DNA of 64,000 nucleotides from Pedobacter sp. B4-66 (GCF_018492665.1 NZ_JAFVME010000004.1:155988-219987); one strand, 5' to 3'; positions 52,768 through 63,525 are shown, counted from the stretch's first letter. Notes: generated by a model from the letters alone, not told the origin. Program-made: numbers and translations.

Positions 52768-54755
52768 TACTTTAATATAACTGTCCCCAAATATTTAGAG
52801 ATATCTCTTTCCACGCCTTTTATCATGATGTGACGTTGCATTAAAATCTCTTGATTTACGGGATCTGTCTCACTGGCAAGTTCCTTTGTTATATCGGTAA
52901 GCATCTTACCTATTTTACCCTTTTTAAGATGATAAAGACCTCCAAAAATTGTCTTCTTTAAGTTTATACTTTCATCCCTAACGTAAATATTATGTCTGTT
53001 TTCCCAATTTTCACTCAATGAATAAGGAGAAGTTGATAGTGTAATTGCAAGATCAACAATCCTCCTGTCCTCATTCTTAATAAACTGACTTGCAACAGGA
53101 AGGTGCCCGTTCTCTATTTCTTCCCTGTAAGTATTGATAATAAGCTTACATATTTCATCTTCAAAACTAACATCAGCTAAATTCTGTATGATAAAAGACC
53201 CTATATACATATTATCTATCTTATCCCAGGTAACCAGCTCGTGCCCAAATGCCAATAGTAATCTAACAATTTCTCGCTCCTGTATCAGGTTATGATCTGT
53301 AGGTTCAACCTGCTCTATCGGTTCGGCCGACTCACCAGGATTTTCAAAAAGATTATCCGGCGGTCCATCCTGCTGATAAGGATTTTGTTGATATGAGCTT
53401 GGTTGAAATGAAGATTGCTGAGTTTGATTACCTCCACTTGCCTTTTTAAATTTGGCAGCCCTAATTTTATTTAACTCAGAAAGTAATATTCTTTCTTCAA
53501 CCTGCAACAAGCCACTGCACTCCCTGATAAAAACAGAGGCCTTGATATCATCAGGTATCTTAGCAATACTTTCTACAATATCTCTAATAATACCTGCCCT
53601 TTTTATCGGGTCAGTTCCAGCTTCTTTTAATAAGATGCTGGCTTTATATAAAATGAAATCCTTCCGGTTATTTTCAATGTATTTCTTAAAATCTCCCGAT
53701 CCCACATGATGCATGTATGAATCCGGATCATGTCCATCAGGGAAAAGAACAACCTTAACGTTCAATCCCTCTTCAAGGATCATATCTAATCCACGCAAAG
53801 AAGCTTTAATACCCGCAGCATCACCATCATAAAGGATAGTAACATTTTCGGAGAACCTGCCTATCAGCCTTATCTGTTCTGTTGTTAAAGAGGTTCCAGA
53901 AGATGCCACAACATTTTCTATTCCTGCCTGATGAACAGCTAAAACATCGGCATATCCTTCAACCAGATAACAGTTGTCAGCATCTCTAATCGCTTTCTTC
54001 GCATGAAACAAACCATAAAGCACATTAGATTTATGGTAGATGTCACTCTCCGGAGAGTTTACATACTTAGGAACATTTTTATCAGTTTTTAATGTTCTAC
54101 CACCAAAACCAATTATCCTGCCCGTAAAATTATGAATCGGAAATAGAACCCTGCCCCTAAAGCGATCATAAAGCCTCCCCTTATCATTTCTGATTGCAAG
54201 ACCAGTTTTTTCCAGATACTCTTCCTTATGTCCTGCTCCAACAGCACTCTGAATCAAAGCATCCCATGAATCAGGAGAATAACCCAGTTGGAATTTCTTT
54301 AGTATATCTTCTCTAAAACCACGTTCTTTAAAATAACTTAAGCCAATTGCCCTGCCATCCTCACCTGTCCAAAGTTCATTGGCAAAGTAATTTGCAGCAA
54401 ACTCAGAAACGATATATAAGCTCTCACGAGCATTTTGCGCTTCTATATTCTGAGGCGACTGAACAGTCTCCTCTACTTCAATATTGTATTTATTGGCAAG
54501 AAATTTAAGTGCTTCCGGATAGGAGTACTTCTCATGATCCATGATAAAGTGAACAGAATCACCCCCCTTACCACACCCAAAACACTTATAAATACCCTTA
54601 GCTACTGATACGTGAAACGAAGGGGTCTTCTCATTATGAAATGGGCAATTTCCTATTAAACTTGTACCGCGTTTTTTTAGAGTTACAAAATCACCTACTA
54701 CCTCCTCAATACGAGCGGTTTCTGTGATTTTATTTATGGTATCCTGATCAATCAT
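52767..54755 (-). CDS. dnaG: DNA primase
   Basis: A 662-residue primase: a CHC2 zinc domain (C-P-F-H-N-E-K-T-P-S-F, then C-F-G-C-G-K-G-G), a catalytic core with TOPRIM acidic residues (L-V-E-G-Y-A-D-V-L and L-Y-D-G-D-A-A-G-I-K-A), and a C-terminal helicase-binding region. A Gln/Ser/Pro-rich linker (about 430-470) separates the core from the C-terminal domain. It makes RNA primers for replication. It heads the dnaG-yraN-glutamine cyclotransferase operon; no clear promoter was found. Confidence 0.97.
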   Translation of the reverse strand: MIDQDTINKITETARIEEVVGDFVTLKKRGTSLIGNCPFHNEKTPSFHVSVAKGIYKCFGCGKGGDSVHFIMDHEKYSYPEALKFLANKYNIEVEETVQSPQNIEAQNARESLYIVSEFAANYFANELWTGEDGRAIGLSYFKERGFREDILKKFQLGYSPDSWDALIQSAVGAGHKEEYLEKTGLAIRNDKGRLYDRFRGRVLFPIHNFTGRIIGFGGRTLKTDKNVPKYVNSPESDIYHKSNVLYGLFHAKKAIRDADNCYLVEGYADVLAVHQAGIENVVASSGTSLTTEQIRLIGRFSENVTILYDGDAAGIKASLRGLDMILEEGLNVKVVLFPDGHDPDSYMHHVGSGDFKKYIENNRKDFILYKASILLKEAGTDPIKRAGIIRDIVESIAKIPDDIKASVFIRECSGLLQVEERILLSELNKIRAAKFKKASGGNQTQQSSFQPSSYQQNPYQQDGPPDNLFENPGESAEPIEQVEPTDHNLIQEREIVRLLLAFGHELVTWDKIDNMYIGSFIIQNLADVSFEDEICKLIINTYREEIENGHLPVASQFIKNEDRRIVDLAITLSTSPYSLSENWENRHNIYVRDESINLKKTIFGGLYHLKKGKIGKMLTDITKELASETDPVNQEILMQRHIMIKGVERDISKYLGTVILK

Positions 54756-54803
54756 TCCCTATTATTTATCCTCTCCCTTCCAAATGCAGCAAAATGCTGA
54801 AAT

Positions 54804-55469
54804 CTATTTTACCAATGGCAATAACTTATCAGCTAAAGTTTGATTGCCCTTTTCATTTAAGTGCACACCATCAGAAGTTAAAATGCCTTTATCCTTATCA
54901 TCAGAATTATGCTCTGTGTTATACGTTTTAAATATTGTCCTCAAATCACATAGTGGAAGGCTATTTTTAGCTGCCAGTTCCCTTATTGCTCCAGAATATT
55001 TATCTAAATCTCCATCCATTTCATTTGCGCCATTCTTTTTCTCTCCAATTACTGCCGGAGTACAAAGAACAACCTTAGCCCCATTTGACTGAATCTTATT
55101 AATTAATGCCTGGTAGAACTTAATGAACTTATCGTAATCAGTTCCTGTTCTGCTCGATTGCTTGTGCCATACATCATTAACCCCAATATAAATGACTACC
55201 AGGTTTGGTTTTTTGTTCAACACATCCTCTTCCATACGAAGATAAAGGTCGTATACTTTATTACCTCCAATACCCGCACCAATAATCTCATACTTTGTCG
55301 GATCGAGTGCCTTTTTTATCAGATCAACATAACCACCCGGCTCTACACCGGCCTGAGTAATAGAATCACCAAAGAAGATGATCTTTTTGGGTTTATTATT
55401 CATGGCAGAAAAAAATAATACAACAAGAAATGCAGACAGTAATGCCAGTGGTTTAAGGTAAGTTTTCAT
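54804..55469 (-). CDS. Secreted SGNH/GDSL hydrolase
   Basis: A 221-residue esterase-like protein with a signal peptide (M-K-T-Y-L-K-P-L-A-L-L). Block I is F-F-G-D-S-I-T-Q (nucleophile Ser), block II the Gly in I-G-A-G-I-G-G-N-K-V, block III the Asn in Y-I-G-V-N-D-V-W, and block V the D-x-V-H of S-D-G-V-H-L-N. The family includes carbohydrate esterases and lipases; the substrate is unknown. ATGs at 55472 and 55490 are in frame and would give slightly longer signals. Confidence 0.9.
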   Translation of the reverse strand: MKTYLKPLALLSAFLVVLFFSAMNNKPKKIIFFGDSITQAGVEPGGYVDLIKKALDPTKYEIIGAGIGGNKVYDLYLRMEEDVLNKKPNLVVIYIGVNDVWHKQSSRTGTDYDKFIKFYQALINKIQSNGAKVVLCTPAVIGEKKNGANEMDGDLDKYSGAIRELAAKNSLPLCDLRTIFKTYNTEHNSDDKDKGILTSDGVHLNEKGNQTLADKLLPLVK

Positions 55470-55522
55470 CATTATAATTTTTAATAGCAAAAGCCTAAAG
55501 AGCTTATTACGAAGTTAAAAAA

Positions 55523-56464
55523 TTACTTGCCTTTTCCAAGGTGATAATCTTTATGTACTATCAAAAAGCTAGCTCTTTCTTCCTTCTTTAAAGGATAATC
55601 CCAATTCCCCTGATAAGAGATTTTGGTAGGCAGCTTCTCATCACCAAAATAACTGGTTTCTATGTTCATCTGTACATTAAAGTCAAACAACATATTACTA
55701 TACTTCATATCAACATAGCGACCAAGGATTTCAAAATTACGTTTATCAAAAATAGTAGTAAGCTCCTTAATCATCAATCCGTCCTTAGTCCAATTGCTCA
55801 AATCTTTCTTCATTGTAACTTTAAACCGATATACAGGAATAGAATCCAGATAAGTCCCACTGTAATAACTATAATCGTAATACTGACGCATATTAGGAGT
55901 AAATAAGGCTGTTTTATCACCTATAAAAGGTAGCCCTTTAATTGGCTTTCCCGGTGCAAATATTAAAGTCTTTAATTTATCCTTATATCCTGCATTTGCA
56001 CCATCACCTTTGCCTTTTGCATCCTCCTCAGAAAACTCGGTTTTGTAGGCATTCAAAAAGATAAAATCAAACATTTCAATCGTGTATAATTGATATTTAC
56101 CATTCTTTCTGTATAGCTTTCCGGTGTCCTGTTTTGCAATATACACCATCTTTTCAGGGCCCTCTGCAGTATGTTTAATCTTACGATAGATCCTGCCATC
56201 TACTTTATTTTTCTTATCATAAGAGTAGATGTTGTTCTCGGCCGTGAAATTATACTTTTTCATATTCTTGAAAGCCTTGTAAAAGCTTTCATCTGTAATA
56301 ATGGCGTTGATAAAAGTCTCTACTCCAAATTTCTGGGCAGAGATATTTACGGCCGAATCAAGCTGTATTGTTTTGATGGTATCCGGATTAAAACGATCAA
56401 TCTCCTGAGAAAATCCTTTTAAAGTAAATCCGATTAATACAGCTAGCAAAAGTATTTTCTTCAT
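55523..56464 (-). CDS. Conserved secreted protein of unknown function
   Basis: A 313-residue protein with a signal peptide (M-K-K-I-L-L-L-A-V-L to F-S-Q). The body is rich in beta strands and aromatic residues (for example R-Q-Y-Y-D-Y-S-Y-Y-S-G-T-Y-L-D-S-I-P-V-Y-R-F-K-V) and looks like a lipoprotein-carrier (LolA-like) or GLPGLI-type fold, but I cannot assign it. It lies 25 bases after the M20 hydrolase gene and is probably co-transcribed with it. Confidence 0.72.
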   Translation of the reverse strand: MKKILLLAVLIGFTLKGFSQEIDRFNPDTIKTIQLDSAVNISAQKFGVETFINAIITDESFYKAFKNMKKYNFTAENNIYSYDKKNKVDGRIYRKIKHTAEGPEKMVYIAKQDTGKLYRKNGKYQLYTIEMFDFIFLNAYKTEFSEEDAKGKGDGANAGYKDKLKTLIFAPGKPIKGLPFIGDKTALFTPNMRQYYDYSYYSGTYLDSIPVYRFKVTMKKDLSNWTKDGLMIKELTTIFDKRNFEILGRYVDMKYSNMLFDFNVQMNIETSYFGDEKLPTKISYQGNWDYPLKKEERASFLIVHKDYHLGKGK

Positions 56465-56489
56465 CTATTTTTAGTAGTCCCGATAAAAA

Positions 56490-57677
56490 TTAATTTCCTA
56501 ATTGCTTAAGTGCGATATAGGCCATTAACCCTGTAGAGGTCTTTAACGCATCCTCATCAATATCAAAGTTAGGCGTATGAACAGAATACGTTGTTCCCTT
56601 TTCTTTATTGCCGGTACCTAACCTGTAAAAACAAGCATCAGTAACCTGCGAATAGTAAGCGAAATCTTCGGCAGCCATCCATATATCCAAATCAATCACA
56701 TTCTCTTTACCCAAGTAATCCTCTGCAAAAGCACGTGCATTTGCAGTTAGTTTTTCTTCATTAATCAGGTAAGGATAACCATCCATGATTCTAAAATCAC
56801 AGCTACCACCCATACTTTCGGCAATACCTTCAGCCATTTTTTTCATTAAACGTTTAGCCTCTTTACGCCATTCTTCGTTTAAAGTTCTAAAAGTACCTTC
56901 AATTTTCACCTCATTAGGGATGATGTTTGTTGCACCATTTGCCTGCACCTTTCCAAAAGAAAGCACCGAAGGTAATCTTGGATCTGCATTTCTACTCACA
57001 ATCTGCTGCAATGCAATAATAATATGCGAGGTAATCAATACAGGATCTATATTTTGATGAGGTTGTGCACCATGTCCTCCTTTTCCATGAACCGTAACAT
57101 ACAATTCATCGGTAGATGCCATATAAATACCCGAACGGAAACCAACTTTACCGGTATCAATTAAAGGCATTACATGCTGTCCAACTATCGACTGTGGCTT
57201 AGGATTCTCCAGTACTCCTTCTTTAATCATAATGCTAGCACCGCCAGGTAAAACTTCCTCAGCAGGCTGAAAGATTAGTTTTATAGTACCACCAAATTCA
57301 GCCTTTAAGCTATTTAAGATGTAAGCACTTCCTAATAAAGAAGAACTATGTACATCATGCCCGCAAGCATGCATTACCCCCGCATTTTTAGATGCATACG
57401 GTTTTTCATTAGCTTCCAATATTGGCAAAGCATCCATATCGGCACGCAATGCGATGATGTTATCAGATGGAAGATCTCCTTTAATAATCCCAACAACACC
57501 CGTATTGGCCATATCAGAAAAAGGAATACCCCAATCTGTCAAATGTTTTTTAATAAATGCTGAAGTTTCGAACTCCTTAAACGAAAGTTCTGGGTTTGAA
57601 TGAAGATGCTGACGGTAGCCAACAACCTGCTCAAATATATCATTAGAGAGTGCCTGGATCTTATCTTTCTGTATCAT
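56490..57677 (-). CDS. M20-family amidohydrolase (N-acyl amino acid hydrolase-like)
   Basis: A 395-residue metal-dependent hydrolase of the M20D/IAA-amino acid hydrolase group. Metal-binding residues are seen in M-H-A-C-G-H-D-V-H, Q-P-A-E-E-V-L-P-G-G and the late H-T-P-N-F-D-I-D; the dimerisation domain contains H-G-A-Q-P-H. The A-L-R-A-D-M-D-A-L-P-I motif is clear. It would remove an acyl group from an amino acid or similar compound. Its start overlaps the SPOR gene by 17 bases. Confidence 0.92.
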   Translation of the reverse strand: MIQKDKIQALSNDIFEQVVGYRQHLHSNPELSFKEFETSAFIKKHLTDWGIPFSDMANTGVVGIIKGDLPSDNIIALRADMDALPILEANEKPYASKNAGVMHACGHDVHSSSLLGSAYILNSLKAEFGGTIKLIFQPAEEVLPGGASIMIKEGVLENPKPQSIVGQHVMPLIDTGKVGFRSGIYMASTDELYVTVHGKGGHGAQPHQNIDPVLITSHIIIALQQIVSRNADPRLPSVLSFGKVQANGATNIIPNEVKIEGTFRTLNEEWRKEAKRLMKKMAEGIAESMGGSCDFRIMDGYPYLINEEKLTANARAFAEDYLGKENVIDLDIWMAAEDFAYYSQVTDACFYRLGTGNKEKGTTYSVHTPNFDIDEDALKTSTGLMAYIALKQLGN

Positions 57678-58113
57678 CGCTGTATTCTAAATTAGGTGCA
57701 TTAATTTTTTCCCTGAAAACAAATAAAGTAGGGAAAGTACTTCTTAGTTCATTCATAAATCGCTGAGCTTCCAAGCGTGTCCGGAAATCTCCAACTCTTA
57801 AATAGTAGTTCGGCTCTTTATAAGTGATATAAGTATTAACAGATGGGTAAAGTGAATTAAATTTTGATTGCTCGTTAAAAACCTCTCTTCTATCTGATCC
57901 ATAAAACACCTGAACTCTGTACCCCATTTGAGATACCACCGGCCCCGGTTTAACAGTTACAGCACCAGAGCCTGCAGGCTTAGTATTTAACGCAATGCGT
58001 TTTGCTATTAAACTGTCGATCATCGGATCCTTAATTATGGTAACCTGACCTCTGGTTTGAGCAAACAACCCGAAAGAGGAACAACAGAATAATGCAGCAA
58101 ATAGTAGTTTCAT
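57661..58113 (-). CDS. SPOR domain-containing secreted protein
   Basis: A 150-residue protein with a signal peptide (M-K-L-L-F-A-A-L-F to F-A-Q) and a C-terminal SPOR domain (about 75-140: Y-R-V-Q-V-F-Y-G-S, Y-L-R-V-G-D-F-R-T-R-L-E-A, F-P-T-L-F-V). SPOR domains bind denuded peptidoglycan at division sites. The in-frame ATG at 58161 lies within the secA terminator hairpin and is rejected. It is followed, overlapping, by the M20 gene. Confidence 0.87.
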   Translation of the reverse strand: MKLLFAALFCCSSFGLFAQTRGQVTIIKDPMIDSLIAKRIALNTKPAGSGAVTVKPGPVVSQMGYRVQVFYGSDRREVFNEQSKFNSLYPSVNTYITYKEPNYYLRVGDFRTRLEAQRFMNELRSTFPTLFVFREKINAPNLEYSDDTER

Positions 58114-58129
58114 GAACAAGGCTTTAAAA

Positions 58130-58166
58130 AAAGAATGCCGATTTTTCACAAAAATCGGCATTCTTT
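58130..58166 (-). terminator. secA terminator
   Basis: Perfect 17-base arms 58130-58146 and 58150-58166 with a three-base loop, followed on the minus strand by five T. It lies 14 bases after the secA stop codon and 17 bases before the SPOR gene start. Confidence 0.9.
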
Positions 58167-58180
58167 ATCTTTATTACAAA

Positions 58181-61100
58181 TTACAATCCTGCACCGTGAC
58201 AGTTTTTGTATTTCTTACCACTTCCACAAGGGCATGGTTCGTTTCTTCCAATTACAGTATCCTTACGGATTGGCTGCTGAGGCACATGCTCACGGGTATC
58301 ATCCATTTGAGCAACATCAGCTGAACTTGTAGCCTGAGTAAATTCAGGTTTAGACATTTTCAATTTGCTTGGTGCTGGTCTTGGAGCCTGAGCTTCTCTT
58401 ACATCATTTGGATCAGTCTGTACCGGAATTCCACCTTTATATAAGAAACTAACCACCTCTTTATTTACCGCATTTAACATGTTTTTAAATAAGTTAAACG
58501 CTTCCATTTTATAGATGATCAATGGATCTTTTTGCTCGTATACCGCATTCTGTACAGATTGTTTTAACTCATCCATTTCACGTAAATGCTCCTTCCACGA
58601 CTCATCAATAAGTGCAAGAACAATTGTTTTCTCGAAAGATCTTGTAACCTCACGACCACCATTGTCAATTGCTTTTTTCAAACCTACAGGAACCTGAACG
58701 CTACGGATACCGTCAGTAAACGGAACAATAATTTGCTCTATCTGCTCACCGCGTTCCTGATATACCTGCTCTAATACCGGCATTGCCTGAGCAATAATCG
58801 CATCAGATTTTCTTGAATAGAATGCAGTTACCTCATCAAATAATTTATCAGTTAAGTGATTAACACCTTTAGAACTGAATTCAGCCTCATCAATAGTAGT
58901 ATCAGCAGAGAAGTTTTTAATTACTTCAAGTTTAAACCCTTCGTAATTTCCTTCTTCTTTGTATTCAGTTACAACATCTTCAGCAACATCAAACACCATA
59001 TTGCTCATATCTACGTCTAAACGCTCACCAAACAAGGCGTTTTTACGTTTAGCATAAATAACAGAACGCTGAGAGTTCATAACATCATCATACTCAAGCA
59101 AACGCTTACGAATACCAAAGTTGTTTTCCTCTACTTTTTTCTGTGCACGTTCAATAGACTTGGTGATCATAGAATGTTGAATCACTTCACCATCCTCAAT
59201 ACCCATTCTAACCATGATATTAGAGATTCTTTCAGAACCAAATAACCTCATTAAGTTATCCTCAAGTGACACGAAGAATTGAGATGAACCTGGATCTCCC
59301 TGACGACCTGCACGACCACGTAACTGTCTGTCAACACGACGAGACTCATGACGCTCTGTACCAACAATTGCCAAACCACCGGCATCTTTAACGCCTGGGC
59401 CTAATTTAATATCCGTACCACGACCAGCCATGTTGGTTGCAATAGTAACCTGCCCAGCTTGTCCAGCTTCAGCAACAATATCTGCCTCTTTCTGGTGCAT
59501 CTTAGCGTTTAACACATTATGTTTAATACCTCTCAGTTTTAACATACGGCTAAGCAATTCTGAAATCTCAACCGAAGTTGTACCTACCAATACAGGACGA
59601 CCAGCTTCTGTTAATTTCACAATCTCTTCTGCTACCGCATTGTATTTTTCACGAACTGTACGGTAAACATAATCCTGATGATCCTTTCTTGAAATAACTC
59701 TGTTTGTAGGTATCTCTACCACATCCAGTTTATAGATAGACCAAAACTCGCCAGCTTCAGTTGTAGCTGTACCCGTCATACCGCAAAGTTTGTGGTACAT
59801 ACGGAAAAAATTCTGTAAAGTAACTGTAGCGTAAGTTTGCGAAGCGTCTTCAACTTTTACGTTTTCCTTTGCTTCAATTGCCTGGTGTAAACCATCAGAA
59901 TAACGACGGCCATCCATAATACGACCAGTCTGCTCATCTACAATTTTAATTTTACCTTCATCAATGATATACTCAACATCGATTTCAAATAAAGTATATG
60001 CTTTCAATAACTGGTTCACAGAGTGAATACGTTCAGCTTTGATTGAATAATCGCGCATCAAGGCATCTTTCTGAGCAATTTTCTCTTCGTTGCTCAATGC
60101 AGATTTCTCTATATCAGCAATCTCAGTCCCTACGTCAGGCAATACGAAGAAATTATTGTCTTCACCAGATTTGGTAATCAGCTCAATACCTTTCTCAGTT
60201 AATTCAACCTGATTGTTTTTCTCATCAATATGGAAATACAATTCAGCATCAACCTTAGGCATGTTCTTAGACTGATCTGCCATGTAATGGTTTTCAGTTT
60301 TCAATAAGGTTTGTTTTACACTACCCTCACTCAAAAACTTGATTAATGCTTTATTTTTAGGCAAACCACGGTGAGCACGTAAAAGCGCAACACCACCTTC
60401 TCCCTCATCAGGACCGGCTTTACCATCATTAATTAACTTCTTAGCTTCATTTAAAGCTTTAGTTACATATTCTTTTTGTGCAGCTACCAAACGCTCGATG
60501 CGTGGTTTTAATTCATGAAACTCATGCTGATCGCCAAAAGGAACCGGACCTGATATAATTAATGGAGTACGGGCATCATCAATTAAAACTGAATCGACCT
60601 CATCCACCATTGCAAAATGCAATTTACGTTGTACCAGCTGATCAGGAGTTTGCGACATATTGTCACGCAAATAATCGAAACCAAACTCATTATTGGTACC
60701 GTAAGTAATATCAGCAAGGTATGCATCTCTACGTTCCTGAGAATTTGGCTCGTGTTTATCGATACAATCAACCTTTAAACCGTGGAATTCGAATAAAGGA
60801 CCATTCCACTCCGAGTCACGTCGTGCAAGGTAATCATTCACCGTAACGATGTGAACACCTTGTCCCGCAAGTGCATTCAGGTAAGCAGGCAGTGTACTTA
60901 CTAAGGTTTTACCCTCACCCGTAGCCATCTCAGCAATTTTACCATTATGCAACACCATACCACCAATCAACTGAACGTCGTAGTGTACCATGTTCCATGC
61001 AACCTCAGTACCTGCAGCATCCCATTTGTTAGCCCACAGTGCTTTATCACCTTGTATTACAACATTCTTTTTGCGAGCTGCGTAATCACGGTCAAACTGA

Positions 61101-61495
61101 GTAGCTGTAACTTCTAATTGATCATTTTCAGAGAAACGTCTTGACGTTTCTTTTACCACTGCAAAAGCAGCAGGTAAAATTTCCGACAATACCACTTCTA
61201 ATTCTTTATCACGATCTTTAATTAAGGCATCAATCTGATCATAAATAGCTGTTTTCTCAGCTAATGATAATTCCTGATTCTCTGCGTCGGTTTTTAAACC
61301 GCTTATTCTACCGTCAATTTCCGTTAACGCTTTTGCAATAACATCTTTAAAGTAAACTGTTTTATTACGCAACTCATCATTGCTTAGTGCAGAAAGTTTC
61401 GCGTATTCTTCGTTTATTTTAATGACTATAGGCTGTAATGCCTTAATATCTCTTTCTGATTTGCTTCCAAAAACCTTGGCTAAAAATCCTAACAT
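58181..61495 (-). CDS. secA: Preprotein translocase ATPase SecA
   Basis: A 1104-residue SecA, of the length usual in Bacteroidota. It has Walker A (M-A-T-G-E-G-K-T), the DEAD-type D-E-V-D-S-V, the second helicase half ending in [10 protein letters not shown], and the C-terminal zinc site [13 protein letters not shown] that binds SecB and lipids. A short insert with P-Q/A-P-R-P lies before the zinc tail. It drives export through SecYEG. It is monocistronic and ends at a strong terminator; the 5' region shows no clear TAnnTTTG box. Confidence 0.98.
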   Translation of the reverse strand: MLGFLAKVFGSKSERDIKALQPIVIKINEEYAKLSALSNDELRNKTVYFKDVIAKALTEIDGRISGLKTDAENQELSLAEKTAIYDQIDALIKDRDKELEVVLSEILPAAFAVVKETSRRFSENDQLEVTATQFDRDYAARKKNVVIQGDKALWANKWDAAGTEVAWNMVHYDVQLIGGMVLHNGKIAEMATGEGKTLVSTLPAYLNALAGQGVHIVTVNDYLARRDSEWNGPLFEFHGLKVDCIDKHEPNSQERRDAYLADITYGTNNEFGFDYLRDNMSQTPDQLVQRKLHFAMVDEVDSVLIDDARTPLIISGPVPFGDQHEFHELKPRIERLVAAQKEYVTKALNEAKKLINDGKAGPDEGEGGVALLRAHRGLPKNKALIKFLSEGSVKQTLLKTENHYMADQSKNMPKVDAELYFHIDEKNNQVELTEKGIELITKSGEDNNFFVLPDVGTEIADIEKSALSNEEKIAQKDALMRDYSIKAERIHSVNQLLKAYTLFEIDVEYIIDEGKIKIVDEQTGRIMDGRRYSDGLHQAIEAKENVKVEDASQTYATVTLQNFFRMYHKLCGMTGTATTEAGEFWSIYKLDVVEIPTNRVISRKDHQDYVYRTVREKYNAVAEEIVKLTEAGRPVLVGTTSVEISELLSRMLKLRGIKHNVLNAKMHQKEADIVAEAGQAGQVTIATNMAGRGTDIKLGPGVKDAGGLAIVGTERHESRRVDRQLRGRAGRQGDPGSSQFFVSLEDNLMRLFGSERISNIMVRMGIEDGEVIQHSMITKSIERAQKKVEENNFGIRKRLLEYDDVMNSQRSVIYAKRKNALFGERLDVDMSNMVFDVAEDVVTEYKEEGNYEGFKLEVIKNFSADTTIDEAEFSSKGVNHLTDKLFDEVTAFYSRKSDAIIAQAMPVLEQVYQERGEQIEQIIVPFTDGIRSVQVPVGLKKAIDNGGREVTRSFEKTIVLALIDESWKEHLREMDELKQSVQNAVYEQKDPLIIYKMEAFNLFKNMLNAVNKEVVSFLYKGGIPVQTDPNDVREAQAPRPAPSKLKMSKPEFTQATSSADVAQMDDTREHVPQQPIRKDTVIGRNEPCPCGSGKKYKNCHGAGL

Positions 61496-61617
61496 GTTTT
61501 ATGTTTGTGTTTGTTTATTATTCTTATTAATAACTGTAAAATGACAACAACCAAGCCATTACAGGCGTATAAGCCAGAATGTCAGTTGTCAGTACGCTCA
61601 ATGCTTTGCCTCACGCT

Positions 61618-61636
61618 ATCCTGAATCTATTTCAGA
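61618..61636. repeat. Possible member of a dispersed intergenic repeat
   Basis: The stretch contains a small hairpin (CTGAA 61621-61625 with TTCAG 61631-61635), and its minus strand shares the 15-base pattern AAATARATTCAGGAT with the terminator at 6022-6064. Only two copies are seen, so membership of a repeat family is tentative. The rest of 61496-61705 holds no gene that I can find. Confidence 0.3.
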
Positions 61637-61705
61637 ACCTCGCACCTGCTAAGTCGCGCCTTTCTCTTGCAAGGTCCAGACCTCGAAGACAATGAATATT
61701 AAAAT

Positions 61706-62008
61706 TTAGGGGCTGTTATTCTTGGGCTTTTCCCTTATTGCAAGGTCTGAAATACTTTGATTATGAGCCCTATATTTGATAATATGTGTTTCAGGAAGTA
61801 CTCCTATAGTCGTTAAAGCACTATAAGATAAAAAGAATGGGTACCTCGAATCGTCAGGCTGACTTGAGCGAACAGTTGCCTGCTCAGTACTCACTTGCTG
61901 CTTGTTGCAGTACTTTTCAGTTATAAGTCGTAGCCCCTCAACCCGCTCAGCTTTGGCCAAATGGGTAAGACTAAAAAATACAAGTGATAAAGTAACAATG
62001 TGTCTCAT
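61706..62008 (-). CDS. Hypothetical small secreted protein
   Basis: One hundred residues with a good signal peptide (M-R-H-I-V-T-L-S-L-V-F-F to A-K-A, cut before E-R-V-E-G). The mature part is polar with no recognisable domain. It stands alone between secA and purD, but an exact TAGATTTG -7 box sits eight bases before the ATG, which supports expression. It may be lineage-specific, or a decayed gene. Confidence 0.5.
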   Translation of the reverse strand: MRHIVTLSLVFFSLTHLAKAERVEGLRLITEKYCNKQQVSTEQATVRSSQPDDSRYPFFLSYSALTTIGVLPETHIIKYRAHNQSISDLAIREKPKNNSP

Positions 62009-62016
62009 GTTGGCGG

Positions 62017-62024
62017 CAAATCTA
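62017..62024 (-). promoter_or_regulatory. TAGATTTG -7 box of the small secreted protein gene
   Basis: Exact TAnnTTTG on the minus strand, eight bases before ATG 62008; a TTCG about 19 bases upstream might be a weak -33 box. The leader would be about four bases. Confidence 0.4.
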
Positions 62025-62126
62025 ATTTTAATCTTTTAAAAACCGAAATCTATTGACAAACAACCTTTTCTAAGCATATTTTATGCCGAATATTAAACTT
62101 AAACTGTGATAATTTAGCTAAAGCGG

Positions 62127-62134
62127 TATATTTG
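62127..62134 (+). promoter_or_regulatory. TATATTTG -7 box of purD
   Basis: Exact TAnnTTTG, 33 bases before the ATG at 62168; a TGTG about 18 bases upstream may be a degenerate -33 box. The promoter is divergent from that of the small secreted protein. Confidence 0.5.
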
Positions 62135-62167
62135 CCCAAACAGACCCAACAATTAAATCATATATAG

Positions 62168-63439
62168 ATGAATATCTTACTATTAGGATCAGGAGGAAGA
62201 GAAAGTGCCTTTGCCTGGAAAACGAGCCAGTCTCCCCTTTGTTCTCAATTATTTATTGCACCTGGTAATGGTGGTACAGGCGCTTATGGAAAAAACATAA
62301 ACCTTAACATCAATAATTTTGAAGCCGTAAAAGCACTAGTTCTTAAAGAAAATATCGAATTGGTAGTTGTTGGCCCCGAAGAACCTTTGGTAAATGGTAT
62401 TCATGATTTTTTTGCTGCTGATGATAGCTTATCAAAAATCCCGGTTATCGGTCCAAAAAAAGAAGGTGCAATTTTAGAAGGCAGTAAAGACTTCTCTAAA
62501 CAATTTATGGCGCGCCATGGCATCCCTACGGCAAGCTCGCGTTCTTTTACCGCTAAAACTTTAGAAGAAGGCTTAACATACCTACAGTCTCACCCACTTC
62601 CTGTTGTATTAAAAGCAGATGGATTGGCAGCAGGAAAAGGTGTTTTAATTATCGACAACGCTGAAGAAGCTCAGGAAGAATTAAAACTAATGCTTAGCGG
62701 CAAGTTTGGTGATGCCGGAACAACCGTAGTAATTGAAGAGTTTTTGAGCGGTATTGAGCTTTCAGTATTTGTACTTACAGATGGCGAAAACTACGTGATC
62801 CTTCCTGAAGCAAAAGATTACAAACGTATCGGACAAGCAGACACCGGCTTAAACACTGGTGGTATGGGTTCGGTATCTCCGGTTCCTTTTGCAACCAAAG
62901 CATTTTTGGATGAGGTTGAGCGTGATATTATAATCCCAACTGTTAATGGCTTAAAGAAAGACAAAATCAATTATACCGGTTTCATCTTCTTCGGCTTAAT
63001 TAAAGTAAATGAGAAGCCTTTTGTAATAGAATATAACTGTCGCATGGGCGATCCGGAGACGGAAAGTGTAGTTCCAAGAATCGAGAACGACCTTGTAGAG
63101 CTTTTCATGGCTACCGCTAAAAAGAAATTAAAAGACTATAAATTAAATATCAGCCCTAAAAACGCTGCAACAGTAATGATTGTCGCCGGTGGATACCCTG
63201 GCGAATACGAAAAAGGTAAGGCCATTACGGGTATTGACAATGTACGACAATCTTTAGTATTCCATGCAGGAACATCTCTTGAAGGAGGTGTTGTAAAAAC
63301 AAATGGTGGTCGTGTTATTGCAATCAGCAGCTTACAGGATAGCCAGTTTGAGGCATTACAATCAGCAACAGCTGATGCAGCCCGCATCTACTTTGATGGC
63401 AAATACTTTAGAGAAGATATTGGATTCGATTTAGTGTAA
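62168..63439 (+). CDS. purD: Phosphoribosylamine-glycine ligase
   Basis: A 423-residue GARS enzyme for the second step of purine synthesis, joining glycine to 5-phosphoribosylamine with ATP. The N-terminus is M-N-I-L-L-L-G-S-G-G-R-E-S-A, the ATP-grasp has L-K-A-D-G-L-A-A-G-K-G-V, the Mg/ATP residues lie in I-E-Y-N-C-R-M-G-D-P-E-T, and V-V-G-P-E-E-P-L is the P-loop-like region. It is monocistronic with its own promoter and terminator. Confidence 0.97.
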   Translation: MNILLLGSGGRESAFAWKTSQSPLCSQLFIAPGNGGTGAYGKNINLNINNFEAVKALVLKENIELVVVGPEEPLVNGIHDFFAADDSLSKIPVIGPKKEGAILEGSKDFSKQFMARHGIPTASSRSFTAKTLEEGLTYLQSHPLPVVLKADGLAAGKGVLIIDNAEEAQEELKLMLSGKFGDAGTTVVIEEFLSGIELSVFVLTDGENYVILPEAKDYKRIGQADTGLNTGGMGSVSPVPFATKAFLDEVERDIIIPTVNGLKKDKINYTGFIFFGLIKVNEKPFVIEYNCRMGDPETESVVPRIENDLVELFMATAKKKLKDYKLNISPKNAATVMIVAGGYPGEYEKGKAITGIDNVRQSLVFHAGTSLEGGVVKTNGGRVIAISSLQDSQFEALQSATADAARIYFDGKYFREDIGFDLV

Positions 63440-63486
63440 TTACATTATTCGAGCATTGGTGCTTCAAAACAAAGCATTAGTACCAT

Positions 63487-63525
63487 AAAAAATGCCCTTG
63501 ATCGATTTGATCCGGGGCATTTTTT
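63487..63525. terminator. purD terminator
   Basis: AAAAAATGCCC (63487-63497) pairs with GGGCATTTTTT (63515-63525), with GATC/GATC pairing inside. It lies 48 bases after the purD stop. Confidence 0.88.
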
